From Nautilus pompilius (Eukaryota > Mollusca > Cephalopoda > Nautilida > Nautilidae): a stretch of DNA of 64,000 nt. Position numbers and translations under genes: made by a program. Below the pieces are notes generated by a model. The model was not told the DNA's origin. It did no database searches and saw only the letters and a list, made by a program, of their open reading frames with translations. The DNA lies in NCBI GenBank assembly GCA_018389105.1, contig JACATO010002204.1, positions 2,728,001 to 2,792,000 of the forward strand. Reading direction: 5' to 3'. This document shows, one piece after another, positions 30,001 to 45,000 of the stretch (its first letter is position 1; every line of letters begins with the position of its first letter).

Positions 30001-33000
30001 TTCGAATTGATAGAAAGCAAAATCAAGCCCCTTTAATCTTTATTTAATCAGCTAGAACTTCTCTTAGTTAAAGTTATTTTCATTAAAAATTTCCATTAAC
30101 AAAAGTTTTACTTAATTCAATAAATTGTTTAGTTAATAAATACATTTCTTACATATAACCCCTCAGGATCATGAATAAATTTTAAAAACAAATATATTAA
30201 ATAACAACTGTGCAGTTTTAGGATGCAAAGCAATGACTCATAAAAAAATTAAAAGACATAAGTAATAACAAAACATGCTTAAAATGTCCTATAATGCTGG
30301 AAAGTCCAGAAATTGTGATATCTGCACATTAACCAACTAACAAAATATCTTGGAGAATTGGAGCTTAATTTCTTAATTCTGTAATTTAAATAAGAAATTT
30401 TTCAACTCATTTTCTCTGAGAATCATACAGCGAAATCTGTAGATATCTTACCTGTTGTTTGAACTGTTCCAGTGTAGGTGGACATTCAGGAACACCATCT
30501 TCTGCATGGGCTTCAATCTCTTTTGTTGTCAGAACATGATTATATAGAAGAAACTGGCGCATAAATTCATTCCTGTCATCAACCCACAAATAAGAATAGA
30601 TGTCAAATGAGTTTTTGTAATCACATGCTTTTGTCATGATATTCTGAACTCTATCCATTAACTCATTTCTCATTTCTGATAATTCCTCCATTTCTTCAAG
30701 ATCAGGCTAAAAGAAATAAAAAATAAATTTATGCAAACAACTAAAAAATTTTTTCCATACATTGTCTGCTGATTTGAACTAGTAAAACACATACAATAGT
30801 ACATGCAGATTAATGAAACACTTTTCACTTTACTAGTATCACATGGATTCTGAATTATAAAACCTTCATGTTTAGGAATGATAACTTTGTAAACTTTAAA
30901 ACCATCAGTAACCTTCAACCCTTGGGTCTAATAATTATTTTTATCTACATAATTTTTAAACATATATAATATGTACTGCTACTGCCAATAAATGCCTGTA
31001 ATAACCCATTTTATAGGTCAGTAACTTTTTAAAGAAAAGCTACATTTATTACACTTCATTTATAGTTGATATATTTGTGATCTTATGTTTACATACAAAG
31101 TGTAGCATGGATGTTTTAATTTACACTTTTGTGGCCATAGAATTACAAATTTAATTTGCTTTCATCTATGAAAATTAATTTTGTTCACAAACTTAGAAAT
31201 GTCATCTATGCCATCCCTGAAATTCCATTTTAACAACAGAACACATGGAATCTGTGAAATATATCCTAATGGATAAAATGAACACTATAAAATTCACTTT
31301 TGCATGCTCCTGATTGGTTGTATATTATATTTATTGAAGTAATATATTTTATATTACTGTTGAAATAACATCTAGAATTAAAACTCAAGAATAAAAATAA
31401 GGTATGTACTATGATAATAAAAATATCCCTTTAATTGTCAACATTAAATCACAGTTATAATTAAGAATTAATATCTGAAATGGTAGCAAGAATAAACAGA
31501 AAAAATGAAGTTGTATTGGCCTATTTTTAGAAATCTTTAGGTGTAACATAGTGAAGATTTAAGTTCAATGTTTTCTCAATGCTATTTCATATATACAATC
31601 TTTAAATGGCTAATTAAACTAAGTTTTTAAATTAGTTCTTTCTTTAAGTACACATTAATAAAGAATTTGATCAGGCAGACTAAACTTTAAATGCACAGAA
31701 ATGAAAGATATAGTTGACCTAGATTTTTTTTTTCAAATGAAGTCCAAAATATAACCTAACCACAGTAGGGTGATAACATTTTTTAAAATTTATCATTGGT
31801 GAGTTTATTATTATTACTATTATTATTATTAACATTCTGCTGCATTTATTATCAGCCAGTAAACTTCTCTTTAATATCTCAAACATCATTTAATAATGAA
31901 CCAAATCTGTTTCTGTAACTAAACTTTAAAATATTATTAATAAAGTTTTTGATGACTTTTACATGTTATTTAACTTTAAATTTGTTTTGTTATTTCAATT
32001 AATTTTCCAATAGCTTTCAAATCACAATATATCTGATAACTGCATTTCCATTTACAAAATATATAAAAATTAATTTTATTTAAGATTTTTAAAATTTGAT
32101 TTATTTACTGAATGCTTTAGTAATTGCCAATTTGATGACAATTATTACAATTCCATTTGCTAGGAACCACACATTATTTAAAAGCTCTTATCTTTGTTCC
32201 TAAAAAATAAAATTCAAACACATACAATGACAACAACACTAAAAAGATTTTCTTTTACCTGATAGTGATCTTGGCCACTGTGACTAGCTAGTCTGTTGAT
32301 GAACTTTGCTTGCTTGTAAATGTCACCAATGAGGCCATCAACTAAGTCATAAAACCCATCTACAACACCATAATCCAAAGATGGTGAAAATATCATCTCT
32401 GGGGCTTGAAGCTCTAGTTCAGCTTTAAAAAGTGGTTCTGGGTGATTTTTTGTATCTGTATTGTCCAAGAGAAAGTTCAAGGTGCAGAAAATTGTGTTAA
32501 AGAACCCATCAACTAACATATCATCCACATAGTCAACATATGCCTTCCAAATTTCTGTTTCAGGATCTGCTTGAAAATATTCAATGTTTTCCTGGAAAAA
32601 AAAATATGCACACATATACATACACAAACCAGGTGTAACAACAAACTATAGACCATTTATGAAGTACACTTTTAAATAAATATATCAGTTGTGCTACATT
32701 GAAAAATGACATTAGGCAGACTTTGATGCATTCACCATTATTTCTTAAAAAAATCAAAAAAAATTGAGATGTCTAGTATATTACACTGCCTAACCAAAAT
32801 ATTATAAATCCATGCCTAATAGTTTATTGGGTCACAATACACCTTGATGGCACACTGATTATATCATGGCACTAATTCCACAAGTTTTTAGATATCATGT
32901 GTTTCAGTTTTCCACCATTCTCAAAGCAATATTGCCTCCAAATCAAGTGCATTTAATGATAGTTAGTATGAGCTCTAAAAGTACATCCTAAAATCATTCC

Positions 33001-36000
33001 ACTGATCCTCAATGGCACTAAAGTCCAGGATCAAGAAAGATGTTGAGAGTCCATTTCTTGGTCTTCAAAGCAATTGCAAACAATGCAGGCACAATGAATG
33101 ACAATCTTGACATCTTCAAAGTAAACATTATCTGCAGGGTAAATGAATCATTTGGTTTACCACAGTATGCAGATATGTACAGCATCTGATGTAGCACTTC
33201 AGAGAAGCCATGAGAGTCAGCCCAAGTCATGAAAATTGTCCCAAATCCTTAACCTACTTCTAACAGTTTGACAGTAGAAATGATAACCTTTAAACAAAAG
33301 TTACTGAGCTTCATATCTGTACATTTCCTACTTCAACACTATAAAATAAAAATGCTAGCCATTTTGGGATTAAAACATTGCTTGACAAGTGAGAAAAAAT
33401 ATAAACTTTAGTAGAATTTTTTTTAAAATTTGTTCCACACAATTTGTCCTGAGAGGTCATGAGTGCAACAAGCACATTTGAAATCTCTTTACCTTGATTT
33501 TCACTTGAAAACTAAAGTATGCCCCAAAATTAAAAAAAAACAATAAAAAGTTGTATTCCTATTTTATATGTCAAATGTGGTGAAAAAAAAAGTTACAAAA
33601 TAAACACTTTTCTGAATTTTTGCTTTGAGTAAATATGTCTAAGCTTTACATGTTTTGATTCTAGCAAGTTGGTGAATAGAAATATATATTTTTTAAATAA
33701 AATTGTTAATTTAGACCAAGAAAATTAAATATTTGTGTGGTATTTTGGTATTCTACCCAGTACTGGCATGTAACATTTCACATCAAATATAAATTTAAAA
33801 ACTTTCAAAATTCTAAAGTTTCTTACTTCAAGCACCTTACCAAGGAATTCTTAAATGTATTAATTGTATATGACCAAAAATTCCAGATTTATAGTTAGCT
33901 AACCTGCCAACAATATAAACAAGAACTTAGGATTGATAATGATAAATACTTACTTTAAGAAGAGCATGTATATTTTCCCCAGCTTGAGTGATTTCTGTAT
34001 AACGCTTATTTGTTTTATCTTCTCTGTCTTCCAAGTTCAGTAGTGCACCATACTTATCTTCTTTACGCTCAAATAATGGAACCTTACTCCAAGTTGCCAT
34101 AATTTTTTGAATTTTCTGAACATTGTTTTTTGTTTTTTGTACTCGAGACTCCAGATCATGGACTTTATTCCTTGTTTCCACAATATACTCCCAAACTCCT
34201 ATGAAAAACAGCAATAGCTTAATAGGGTAACCTATTTTTTTTCATTTTAGAAACACTTTTTTTCTAAATAGTTAAGTGTAGAAAAAAGATAATTTGTTTA
34301 TTTTTGTTGATAACAGTTGTATTAATAGATAAATAAAAATTAAAGTAATACTGAGCTTGAATGTTTAACTTTTTCTACATATGCTTAGGTCTATTTTCAA
34401 GAGCATACTAAAAGAAAAAAGATTATATTTCACTAATTATAAATATTTTCCAACATGATATTTATAATTCATCAAAATCAACTATACATCTTTCAACATT
34501 TTTGTTAAAGTAAAAAATGTGTAAGTGTAATCTTTATTTTAAGTACTCAAAAATACTCATCTATTCATAAATCAAATTTTATACTACCAATTTAATAATT
34601 TTTATACATACCATCACCATTCCAGTTTAATGATTTCTCTGCTTTCATTAGCTGTACATCCATATCTTCTAATTGTTGCTGTATTAAAGGATATTCTACC
34701 TCCAAAACTATTGTTCTCACTTTGTTATACCACTGAACAGTTAAATCAAGATTGGTCACATACTGGAAGAATGTATCATTTCTGGCATATATTGCATTTG
34801 CACTTTCTGGAATTTCTTCTGAACCAAAAATCTCAAAATATTTAACTTCTCTCAACACTGACACAAGCTGAAATGAAAAGGAAACAAATAATTATTAAAA
34901 TATTTGACCCTAATTATTTTTCATTAATTTAACAGCATGTAAAAAAAATCTTCTCCACATAAATGGTTAATTTTCATCTTAAATTTAAAGTGCGATTTTC
35001 TACAGTGCGCTACACATTATTTTCAACCAGGAAACAATGACATTTTTTTTTTAGTATTAATACTATGTTTTCCACTTAATATTTACAATTAAGACCTAAA
35101 AAAATTAAAAATGAAATGATAGAAAAAGTAGATAACACTAAAAGTATGCATATCAACATGCAGCTTAGTAATGTAGTACTAACATAGTGAGTGAATTATC
35201 CTCCTTGAGTTCCTCACTAAACAATAACCAAAGCAATGAAACAGAGGTCTTTATTTAGTGTGCATGGTATATTTAGTATTCACTGATTAGTTGGGTTTAA
35301 CTTTACAAGAATATTAAAAAAGACACCTTTTTAAACTGTGAAAATTTCAACAAATAAAGATTGCAGAACATCCAAATGCCATGTCTGTAGTTGTAAAATG
35401 CCATTTTTACATAAAACATTAACTATGCATAAATTAGCCACTAGATGGCAGAACAGTTTTGTTGTTGTTGCTGATAGTTTCTCCTTGCACTGAAAGAGAA
35501 CTCATAAAATATATGCAGTATTTATTACATCACATATGTTAACAGATCACAAAGTCTAGTATGTCAAAAAGAATGCATGCTCTAAGTGTAATCAATTTCT
35601 AACATAACATTATAATTTATAAATTTAAAAAATACTTGTTTCAAATTTACTTAATTAGATTTTTGTTCCGTTAAAAGTATAGCATCATCATCATCAGAAT
35701 TTTACGATGTTTTATATAATTTACACTTTTTCAGAATTCTGTTTTTCAGCAGTATAATTTATTAGTATCTACTATAAATATAATTTTTAAAAAAGCAAAA
35801 ACAAAAAAATGCATGTATGAAATTTTTTTTTTACTTTAATAAACCAAAATATAAGATTCTTCAAATTACCAAGTAATATGACACTGTCAAAAGTAAAAAA
35901 AAAAAAAATAATTTTTTTCACAATATCTTACAGCACATTTTTTGGTTGTCTTTCACATTTGTATTATTTTTAAATCAAATAAAAATACCTTTATTAAGAC

Positions 36001-39000
36001 ATTGATAATTGTATTATATATAATAAATAATCTAGCAGTAATATAATTTATACATCAACATGTTAATTTTAGTTATTTTGTCAACAAACAAGTTTGTCTC
36101 CTTTAGGTTTTAGCAGTTATTCACAAACAAACAAATTTTCTAAGACTTTCAAAAAAGTTATTAAAGAATCTCATAAAGATTTTCAAAATTCTTTTATCTT
36201 AATTTTTTTTCTTTTTTTGGTTTAAATTTGTACTTTATTGCACTGTCATTTCTGAAGCAGAATCAAATCAAAACTGCTCCAAATTTGATTGTCTGAGCTA
36301 CACTTTAGGTTGTGAACATGTAAATAAGATAATTGTTTTGTCTTGTAAAAATTTGGCAGTGGAGATTGCATTAAAATTATGTCTTGACAATACTGCATCA
36401 ACAACCCTTCTTGGCAGCAAATAATTAATATTAGATCAAAATATAAAAATAGCAAGCTAGATGTTTTTCTTTCCTTTTCCTAAGAAGTTTTTAAAATCAA
36501 GATGCACAAAATAGCTAAAAAAAGTAGGCAAAAAAACATTAGCTTATTAAGGTAAATGCCTACTTGACATTGTTATGCTTTTCTTCTTTTTTTACCTGTG
36601 GATCAAAGTTAACAGAAATAAGTTTTGTCTTCTCATTTCTGGTCAGCAGAGATTGATTGAGATTGAACATAGTAGCTTCTGCCACCTTGTTAGACCAATT
36701 TCGATACACCTCATCTTCAACACTGCAATAAATAAATAAGCAATAATTTAACCTTTAACTAACAAAGATAAGTCAATTTTTCAAAACTAAATGCTACAAA
36801 ATTTAAAGTGCTTTCTTCTAAACATATTTTGTTATTGTTAGTTCAATAAAATACAATAAAAACCTTATATAAAGTGTTGTTTAGGCTAAAATATTATTTT
36901 CTTACAAAGAGAATGCATTATAAAGTACTAAATTTAAAAAAAAAACAAATTAGTAGTTATAAATAAGGAATAATTTGTAATACAAATGACTTTAAATTAG
37001 TGTTTCATTAAAAGAGGTTCTCAATAAATTGTTTGACTAGGCCTTCACATAAACAGGTTCTTCCATTCATATCATATTAATATTCAGAACTAAAAAATCA
37101 TCCAAAATATTTGCATAAAAATTACTTTTAAATTGTATTTCTTAACCTAAGTTACAATTTAAAATGGTTCAAAGCTAGAACATTAACATCTTTGTAGTGT
37201 CACAAAACTAAATCAAACAAATATAAAAAATCACGTCAACATTGGTAGTTAACTAATTAGTAATGGGATGACAAAAAATTATGCCAAATGTGCAATGCAA
37301 CCTGTTGTGTATACTTATTGGTTCTCCTTGGTTTAAACATTAAAAAATTTTTTTTTTAATTTTAAGTTCTTGCAAAAATATTTTCTTTCCAATCTAAATT
37401 CCTCATAATTAACTATCTTTTGCATTCCTCAACAAGAAACATATATTTTTTAAAATCGGTGTTTGTGGTTGTTTTCTCAAAAATAGTATCTTAAGCTATT
37501 TATCATTTTCTGCCACGCATAACCTTTTTTTTCATTCAACTACCTTCAAATCTACAATGCAGTCTGATCTGACCATAGCATCTCAAGTGCAAACCAATTT
37601 ACAAAAATTTATCTGCATTAGTTTGTAAGTTTTGAGTGAATATGTTAAATTTTGTGATAAATCATAAATAAAAATTTCAAAAATTAAGAAAATGTCTTTA
37701 AAAAAATGGTGAAAAATATGCAAAATCCTAAGGCAATGTAAGCGAACAAGTAATATCTTCAAATTAAACTATAAATTACTTGAACCTGATGAATAGTTCA
37801 GGAAATAAACTGCGCTGGTTCTTTCATATTACAGAAGCTATGAATAAAACTTTAAAATGAATTAATTCTGATGACTAGTTAATAAAAAAACTGTGCTAGA
37901 CTATTTTTATATTTTAAAAAAGTTATGAATCCACGTCTCTTGGGTTGTATATCAAGTATATCATAGAAATTTTCTTCGAAATGCCAGATTTAAGCATTCC
38001 TTAAAAGACCCTTTGAACTGCTCACTGGATAAAAAGTAATCTTTTTAATCTTTTTCCATAACTGACAAAGAGAGCTAAAAGGCTGTCTGCACTTGGCATA
38101 TACATGACATTAAATATGAGATAGTAAAAGGAATATATTTAATAGTCTTCTAATTCTTTAATTTTTGTCACTTTCTAGATAAGACATTTTAGTAAGAATC
38201 ATTGTTCTTTTTTAATTTGAAAACAGTAATGTTGAGATTGAAAGTCCCAATTTATCTACTGTCTTAAATTTACCAATTCATAAAGAAAAGGAAATAAAAC
38301 AACATAGAAGTAATCCAAATAAGTTTAGCTACACTAAGATATCATGTAAACAATTTAAACTATTATTTTAAAATTTAGTAACAATTAAAATGCAACAAAC
38401 TTTTTAAATCTTTAAACTTAGTTGATTTCTTTGGTATATATACGTATATATGGCTTTTTAAATAAGTAATTCAATTATAAATATGGCTTATTACTTAAAA
38501 TATATAACAGATATAAAAAAGAGCAAACAAAATATAGAAAGCCGAACATGCCAAATATCTGTAATTTAATTTGAATAATATAATAAAACAAAATAAATAA
38601 ATTTACCAGAAAAAGTTTCGATGATTTAAAATAAAATGTTATTTCTGAGCATTAAAAAATAAAAATTTTTTCAAACTAAAAATAACTACAAAATATTCTA
38701 TATGAACTGTAATATTTATTGCATATTAAAGTCTGAATACCACAATAAATAGAATATATATATATATATATTTTTTAAGTTTCATTTCATTAGCAATTTT
38801 GGCAGATAAAAGTTTTAGAAAAGTCATTATTAATCATTACAGTACTTACTTAGCTAAAAGATTAAGCATTTCTTCATACTTCTTGTAAATCAACAAAGCT
38901 TCCTCACTTTCTGTACATCTGTAAAATAATGTTACAAATAGGTTTTACAGCAACAGAAAAAAAATTTTTTTAAATAAAATTTAGAATTTTAAAATTCTCA

Positions 39001-42000
39001 CAAAGTAAAAAAGTAACATTTTTGTATAAAGGCAAATTACAATTTGATATTTTTGTTCCTGTTCTATCTATATATTACTAGTTCTTATTTCATTTTTATA
39101 TAAGAAAACTTTGTTATATTCATAAAAATAATTAATGATTATTCATAAAATGGTACAGTTCTATTAGAAAATGTTTCTTTTTATAAATTTAATGTGTATA
39201 ATGTCTTTAAAACAATTTTTTGCTTGTTTCTAGCTTCACGATATCAAAATCCAAAAGTGTTCAAGTAAAAAACACAGCACATTTCAGAAACTCTAAAAGG
39301 AATTAAGCTGTAAGAATTCAATGTTTCACATTATGAACATATGTTATATGTGTATATATATATATGGCATCATAAAGCAATGCTAAAAATTTAAGGCCAA
39401 AAAAGTAAGTATTTAAAGCTTCTTTAAACATTCTTTTTTGGTTGGTTTGTTTGCTTATTCCTTCATGTACTTTTAAGTGCTCTTCTGTTGCTGGTTTTTT
39501 CCATTTCTTAAAAAAAGAAAATCATTTTGAACCTACGGATGGTCCAAATTCTTAAAATTTTTCATAGGTATAGCAATCCTTTCTTTCAATTCCTTTGCCC
39601 ATTTTATAGTTCCTGAAACTATTGGCATATTTTTGTGAACAATAATCTTTCCTGTCTCTTTTTTGAGAAGCATTTGTTCATCATATAGCTCTTTAACAAA
39701 GTCCATGTCTTCATCCAATATCTTTATTATACTTGCATAATTCTCATCAAACTCTGCTTTTATTACAGGTCTTTCCAGTAAGCCACCCATGATATATAAT
39801 AACTAAATTAAAAGAAAATAAAACATTTAAATTAGAATTACTATTATTTAAAACAATGCAGAAAAGAAAATACATGGATAACTAAATGAGTCAGTAAACT
39901 AATTTAAATATAAACAAAAAACTTTTGCTTTAAACTTGGAAAATGGTACAAATTTTCTAAAAGATGATAAAATTCAAACAGCAGTCCAGCAAGGCAGAAT
40001 TTAGATAAAAAAAAAGAAAATTTCAAACATCAGTGTCCAGTAAAAGTCTTGTATGGACTGGACTCTCAGTTGAAGATTATGAAATCCCTGTCTATTTACC
40101 ATAAAAAAAACTAAATTTATCTGAGCAAACTTCCTTTGCTCCATTACTCATGTTCTGAATTTTCTACCTGCATCTGGGGTGAACATGGATAAGAACACAA
40201 CTTTTAGTTTAGAACTGTGATTCTCTCTATTGTTTAAGTTTTTAAAGTTGATAATAAATTCAGTGTTGTTCAAACAAAATTTTTTTTAATGATGCATTAT
40301 TGACTGGTGTTTGTATTTTCTTATTTTTGTTTAAATTTTTTAAAAAATTTTCGTTTAAATTCAATACAATTTTCTTAAAGATAAAATTATTTTTAATTTT
40401 GTTCCACATCTTATTTCCAATGAACTTTATAATTTTTCATAATACAAAAATACATTTTAATATTTATGATATTTAAATTAAATCCTTTTCTAAGTTTTTT
40501 TCCCTTTGTTATAGTTACATTAAATACTTGTTAACTGATTATCATATTTAATATGGGAATAATATTTCAGGCAATGAAAGCAAGAACTTCTGTTTTAATG
40601 GCTAAAATCATGAGTCCTCATATATCCAATAATAAAGACAGCCAATGGAGGATTGTTTTAAAATGGTATAAAGAATTATTAAAGCTAAAATTCATCTTGA
40701 GCATACAATATAATCATGCTTGTATTGGAATAACCTGTGAAGTGGGTGCAGAGCTGAATAAGTTAATAGTACATTTCAAATTATTGTATACAAAATTGTA
40801 ATTTTTGTTTAATTAACATATATTTAAAAACTATATAAAAATGTACTAATAAACAGAGTATCATCCAAGCCAATAATAAAAAAATTCTAGAATTAAGATC
40901 AAAAATACTCAGCAGAAAAAAGGAAATATCTCTAAGACTTACAGAATTTAAAATCTGCACAACAAGATTTAAAAGAAAAGAATTTGTACCTTAAATGAGG
41001 ATTCCAGTCCAGAACAATCATCAAAACCATGAGAAATGATTGTTGCCATTCTGCGATCAAGATCAAAAATCATTTTCTGGAATGCATCATAGTCATCAAG
41101 AAACTCCTAAAATAAAAAACAATTTTTAAATATTTTTTTAAATATTTCTAGTAAAAATCACAGTTAAAGTAATACTAATAATTTTCTTCAAATAAGCCTA
41201 ATATACATTTTTGTTTTAAAATAAATATGAATGAAGATAAAGCTGTGAAAAGAAAAAGGATAATTAATACTTTTTATAAAAACAAAAACAAATTACAAAA
41301 CCAACATAAACAATGATTATATTAACAGGTTCTGTTAAAAATATTGCTTTTGTAAAATATTGTAACATCCTGATCTTTACCAGCAAGCAACAATTATCAC
41401 TTGTCACTAAACCATTTCAAATGAAACAAGATTTTCAAAACCTTGATAACAATATAAATAGATATCTTAAATAGCCAACATTTTTATATAATACTTGGTG
41501 TAACTTTCAATTTTAACAATAAAATCTGGCACAGAGGTACCATGAGAGTTTGAAATCTTTAGTAATGGAAAGTGTCTGATTAAGAAGAAAAAAGTTATAA
41601 TATGCTAAATTTTATATTTCAAATTTTGTTCTGTTAATGTTCTCAAATGTTGCTAAAAATTTGCCAAAGAAATAAATCAGTGCAAAATAACCAAAACCAA
41701 AAAAATACCCACAAAAAAAAAGTTGCAAATGAGAGTAACTGCAAGAACTGTTTTAAATAAATGATGATACAACCTGAAAAATAAATCCTGGATTCTTAAG
41801 TATTTGATAGAGTTTTGGTTAAGCAAATAATTTTAAACAAGTTATTTAAAAATCTCATGTTTATAAGAAATATTTAAAATATTATTTTGGTTACTCCATA
41901 AATTAATGTATCTGAAATTTACATATTTTTGGTAAGATTGTGTGCATTGACTGTTTATCACAATGCTGAAAATGAGACAACACCCACACAAATTCTGTTT

Positions 42001-45000
42001 ATGTAAAGTCATGTTATAAAATGTTTACAGAGTGGCCAAAATCAATGACAGATTGACAAATATCATAAAATTTCTCACAGATCTAGAGCCAATACTAGTA
42101 TGATGTTCACTAAAGAAAAAGGAAAAATAACTGCTATACAAAATAACTTGGAAGGCCTTTAACAGTCACATACAAGAAAGTGGCATTACTTGCCACATCT
42201 GCACTTACTGCTAAGATTCTCTTGCTGATATTGCTCATGCAAAATAATTGAGCAAGAATGAATTAACATCATCTCCACTGACTTGGCTACAGAAGTTGCA
42301 TGTGTAGCATGTAAGAAACCTCTTATGTCCAACAGAAATAAAACATTTCAAAAGATCTGATCAGAGAAAATATCTGGTAAAGCACTTAACTATGAGGTCA
42401 GGTTTCAGAAATCATGTTTGGAGAAGATCAAACAACTACCTTCAACCACCAATATCTTCAGCTAATATTGTGCCAACAAAGCATACTGAAATTTTGTTTA
42501 TATTCTTCAGAAGAACACTACATTCTGCAACATTCACATGATCACAGTCTGAAAAAGGAATCAAAGCATTCAAATTATTCCCAGGGTTGCACAAATCCCT
42601 GATATGCATCCTTTTGAGCACCTATGGGAGCATCTGGATTCTCAATTTACGAGCAGAAATTCACAACCTATGGATACATGAAGTGTGGTCCACAGTGCCT
42701 TGCTTAAAATTAAACAAAATTTCAATAAACTAGTTGATTTGTCAGCCCTGGATAATATTTTAAGTTCAATAAAATTTTTTCCAATTATTCAGGATGTAAT
42801 TAGTGACCATCTGTTGTGCACTAAGTTCATAAATGTCTTAATTATCTTGGCATTTTGGAAGATTGAATCTACATAATCAGGTGAATCATCTCAATAAAAA
42901 ATGCCCTTTGTTTGTTTGTCTCTGATATCCGAAGCTGATATCTTCACATATATTATTTATATCAGTATTAGTTATCTTTCAGTATCTAATTTTTTTAAAT
43001 TCATGTAAATCATATTTTAATAATGATATTTGTCTTTTATTAGATATCATATCTATCTAAATATTTATCAACCTATCCATCTATCATTGCTGGGTTATTT
43101 TTTCTTATTTACCATATGATTCATATGCCTAAATAACTATGACAAAGAATTAAAATTTTAAAAATTACTGTATATACAAATTTTGTGGGGACCTGCACTT
43201 ATTTTTGTAGCTACTAGTGCAGCCCATCAGAAAAAAAAGTGGTGTATCCAATGGGCATCCACAGAGTTTTTTTCCAGGGTGGGATAAAATGACAAAAAAT
43301 GTCTGCAAGATAAATTATTGTGTGGGAGCAAAATGGCAAAATAATATCATATGTGGGGAATGTGTCTAGTGATGAAAACAAACTAATATAAAAGAATACT
43401 GATTTGTTTATTTTCCTATCAAAAGTATTTAAGTTTGATCAATAATTTTTTACTTAAAATATTTCTTGTGATTCATTTAGAATTTTTTAAAATCTAATTA
43501 ATTTTTTCAATGTTAGTATATTTTCTTTGTTATTGTGCTACCCACCAGAGCTCATAATAATGAAACAAAAAAAAACACATTTTTATTCAATAAAAATTGT
43601 AAACATCTCTGGTTTTGTCAAAATTCATTCATTATTTTTTGAATAAGTTTGTGCTTGTTAACTGTAACTTTTTCTCCATGAACACTTATCAAACAAGTGA
43701 GGTAGTGAGCATGGTGATTTGAGCAAGAAATAATGCTATCATTACACTATCTCCATCAACTTTTCAGGAGGGAGCAGTTTCCCCTCCTTTTGCAATCCAC
43801 CCTTGTGAACACCTATGGCACATCTATAGTTAAGAGTAATCTATCTACATCACACAAAATAGGATAATAGAATTATAGGAAGCTCTCACTTGAACATGTC
43901 AAAACCTGGATTAGACAGTGATACAAAATCTTAATGATTCAATACCAAACAGGATAAAGGCTCTCATGCTACAAAGTGGCTCAACTAAGTAATAACATAA
44001 AGAATTTCACTCTAATGCTTGCCAAACATTGTAATAACAAGTAGCCAAATTATTATGGTAGAACACTATAAATGTGTAAAAAGCTGATACTGGTTCTAAA
44101 TATCCTTTTAACCAAATTATTAGTCAAAATACTTTCACTTGGTCATACCTTCAATTCATTATCCAAAGCTTTTAGATTGCTAAAAGTAATGTGATTAACC
44201 ATCAGTTGCTGGTAAAAAAAAACACCACAATTACTTTTGATAGCAAGTATTTTACAACCTATATGATTTATTAATTGAACATTTTTATCAAAGCAGATGA
44301 GTTGTAGAAGACTTGATATACATATATAAATATAATAATTTATCTTTATATTTGAAAAAATCAAAAAGAAAAATAGAATACCAGTAATAACTAATAATAA
44401 GTAAAAGATTTTTATTCAAATAAAAACAATAAACTAATGGAGAAATGTTAGTAACATTATAAATTTGATAAATCATAATTTTGGTTGGTTAGTATAATGG
44501 AAAAAGTAAAAATCATTAAAGTTTTGGCAAAATCAGACAATCTTCAAGAAGCAAAAATATGTTTGTTAATAAACTGTATTGCTTTGAACTTAGAAGAGAG
44601 AAAAGGATCTTTGTGATTTATTTTGATTGAATGCAAGCACTATGATTTCTAAATAAAGATTTGGTAGGTGGCTCTAAGATTTTTTTTTTTAAATCAATTA
44701 CTCTTAAAGTTGAAGGCCAAGTTTGCTTCCATAAAAATAGCTTGGCTTCATGAATCTTCCTGGCATAGTTTATTTTTACTCTTCTTCCCTAGCCAGATAC
44801 ATTGGTTTCTTCTCATGCCTCATGTCTAAAAATAAAAAGCTCCAGCAGAGATTTCTCAGTTGACATAGGCAGTACCAAACTCTATATAGTGCAGAATTGG
44901 CAATGCTTCCTAGCAGACAACACCACTATGCTCCATCACTGGGGTTGTCTACCTTGTAGATAGACATCAATATATGCCAACAACAGCTGACATAGGTAAA

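Noticed and set aside
40553-40801. 82-codon plus-strand frame in intron 9
   Set aside because: AT-rich composition, no recognisable motif and no splice partner; best explained as chance.
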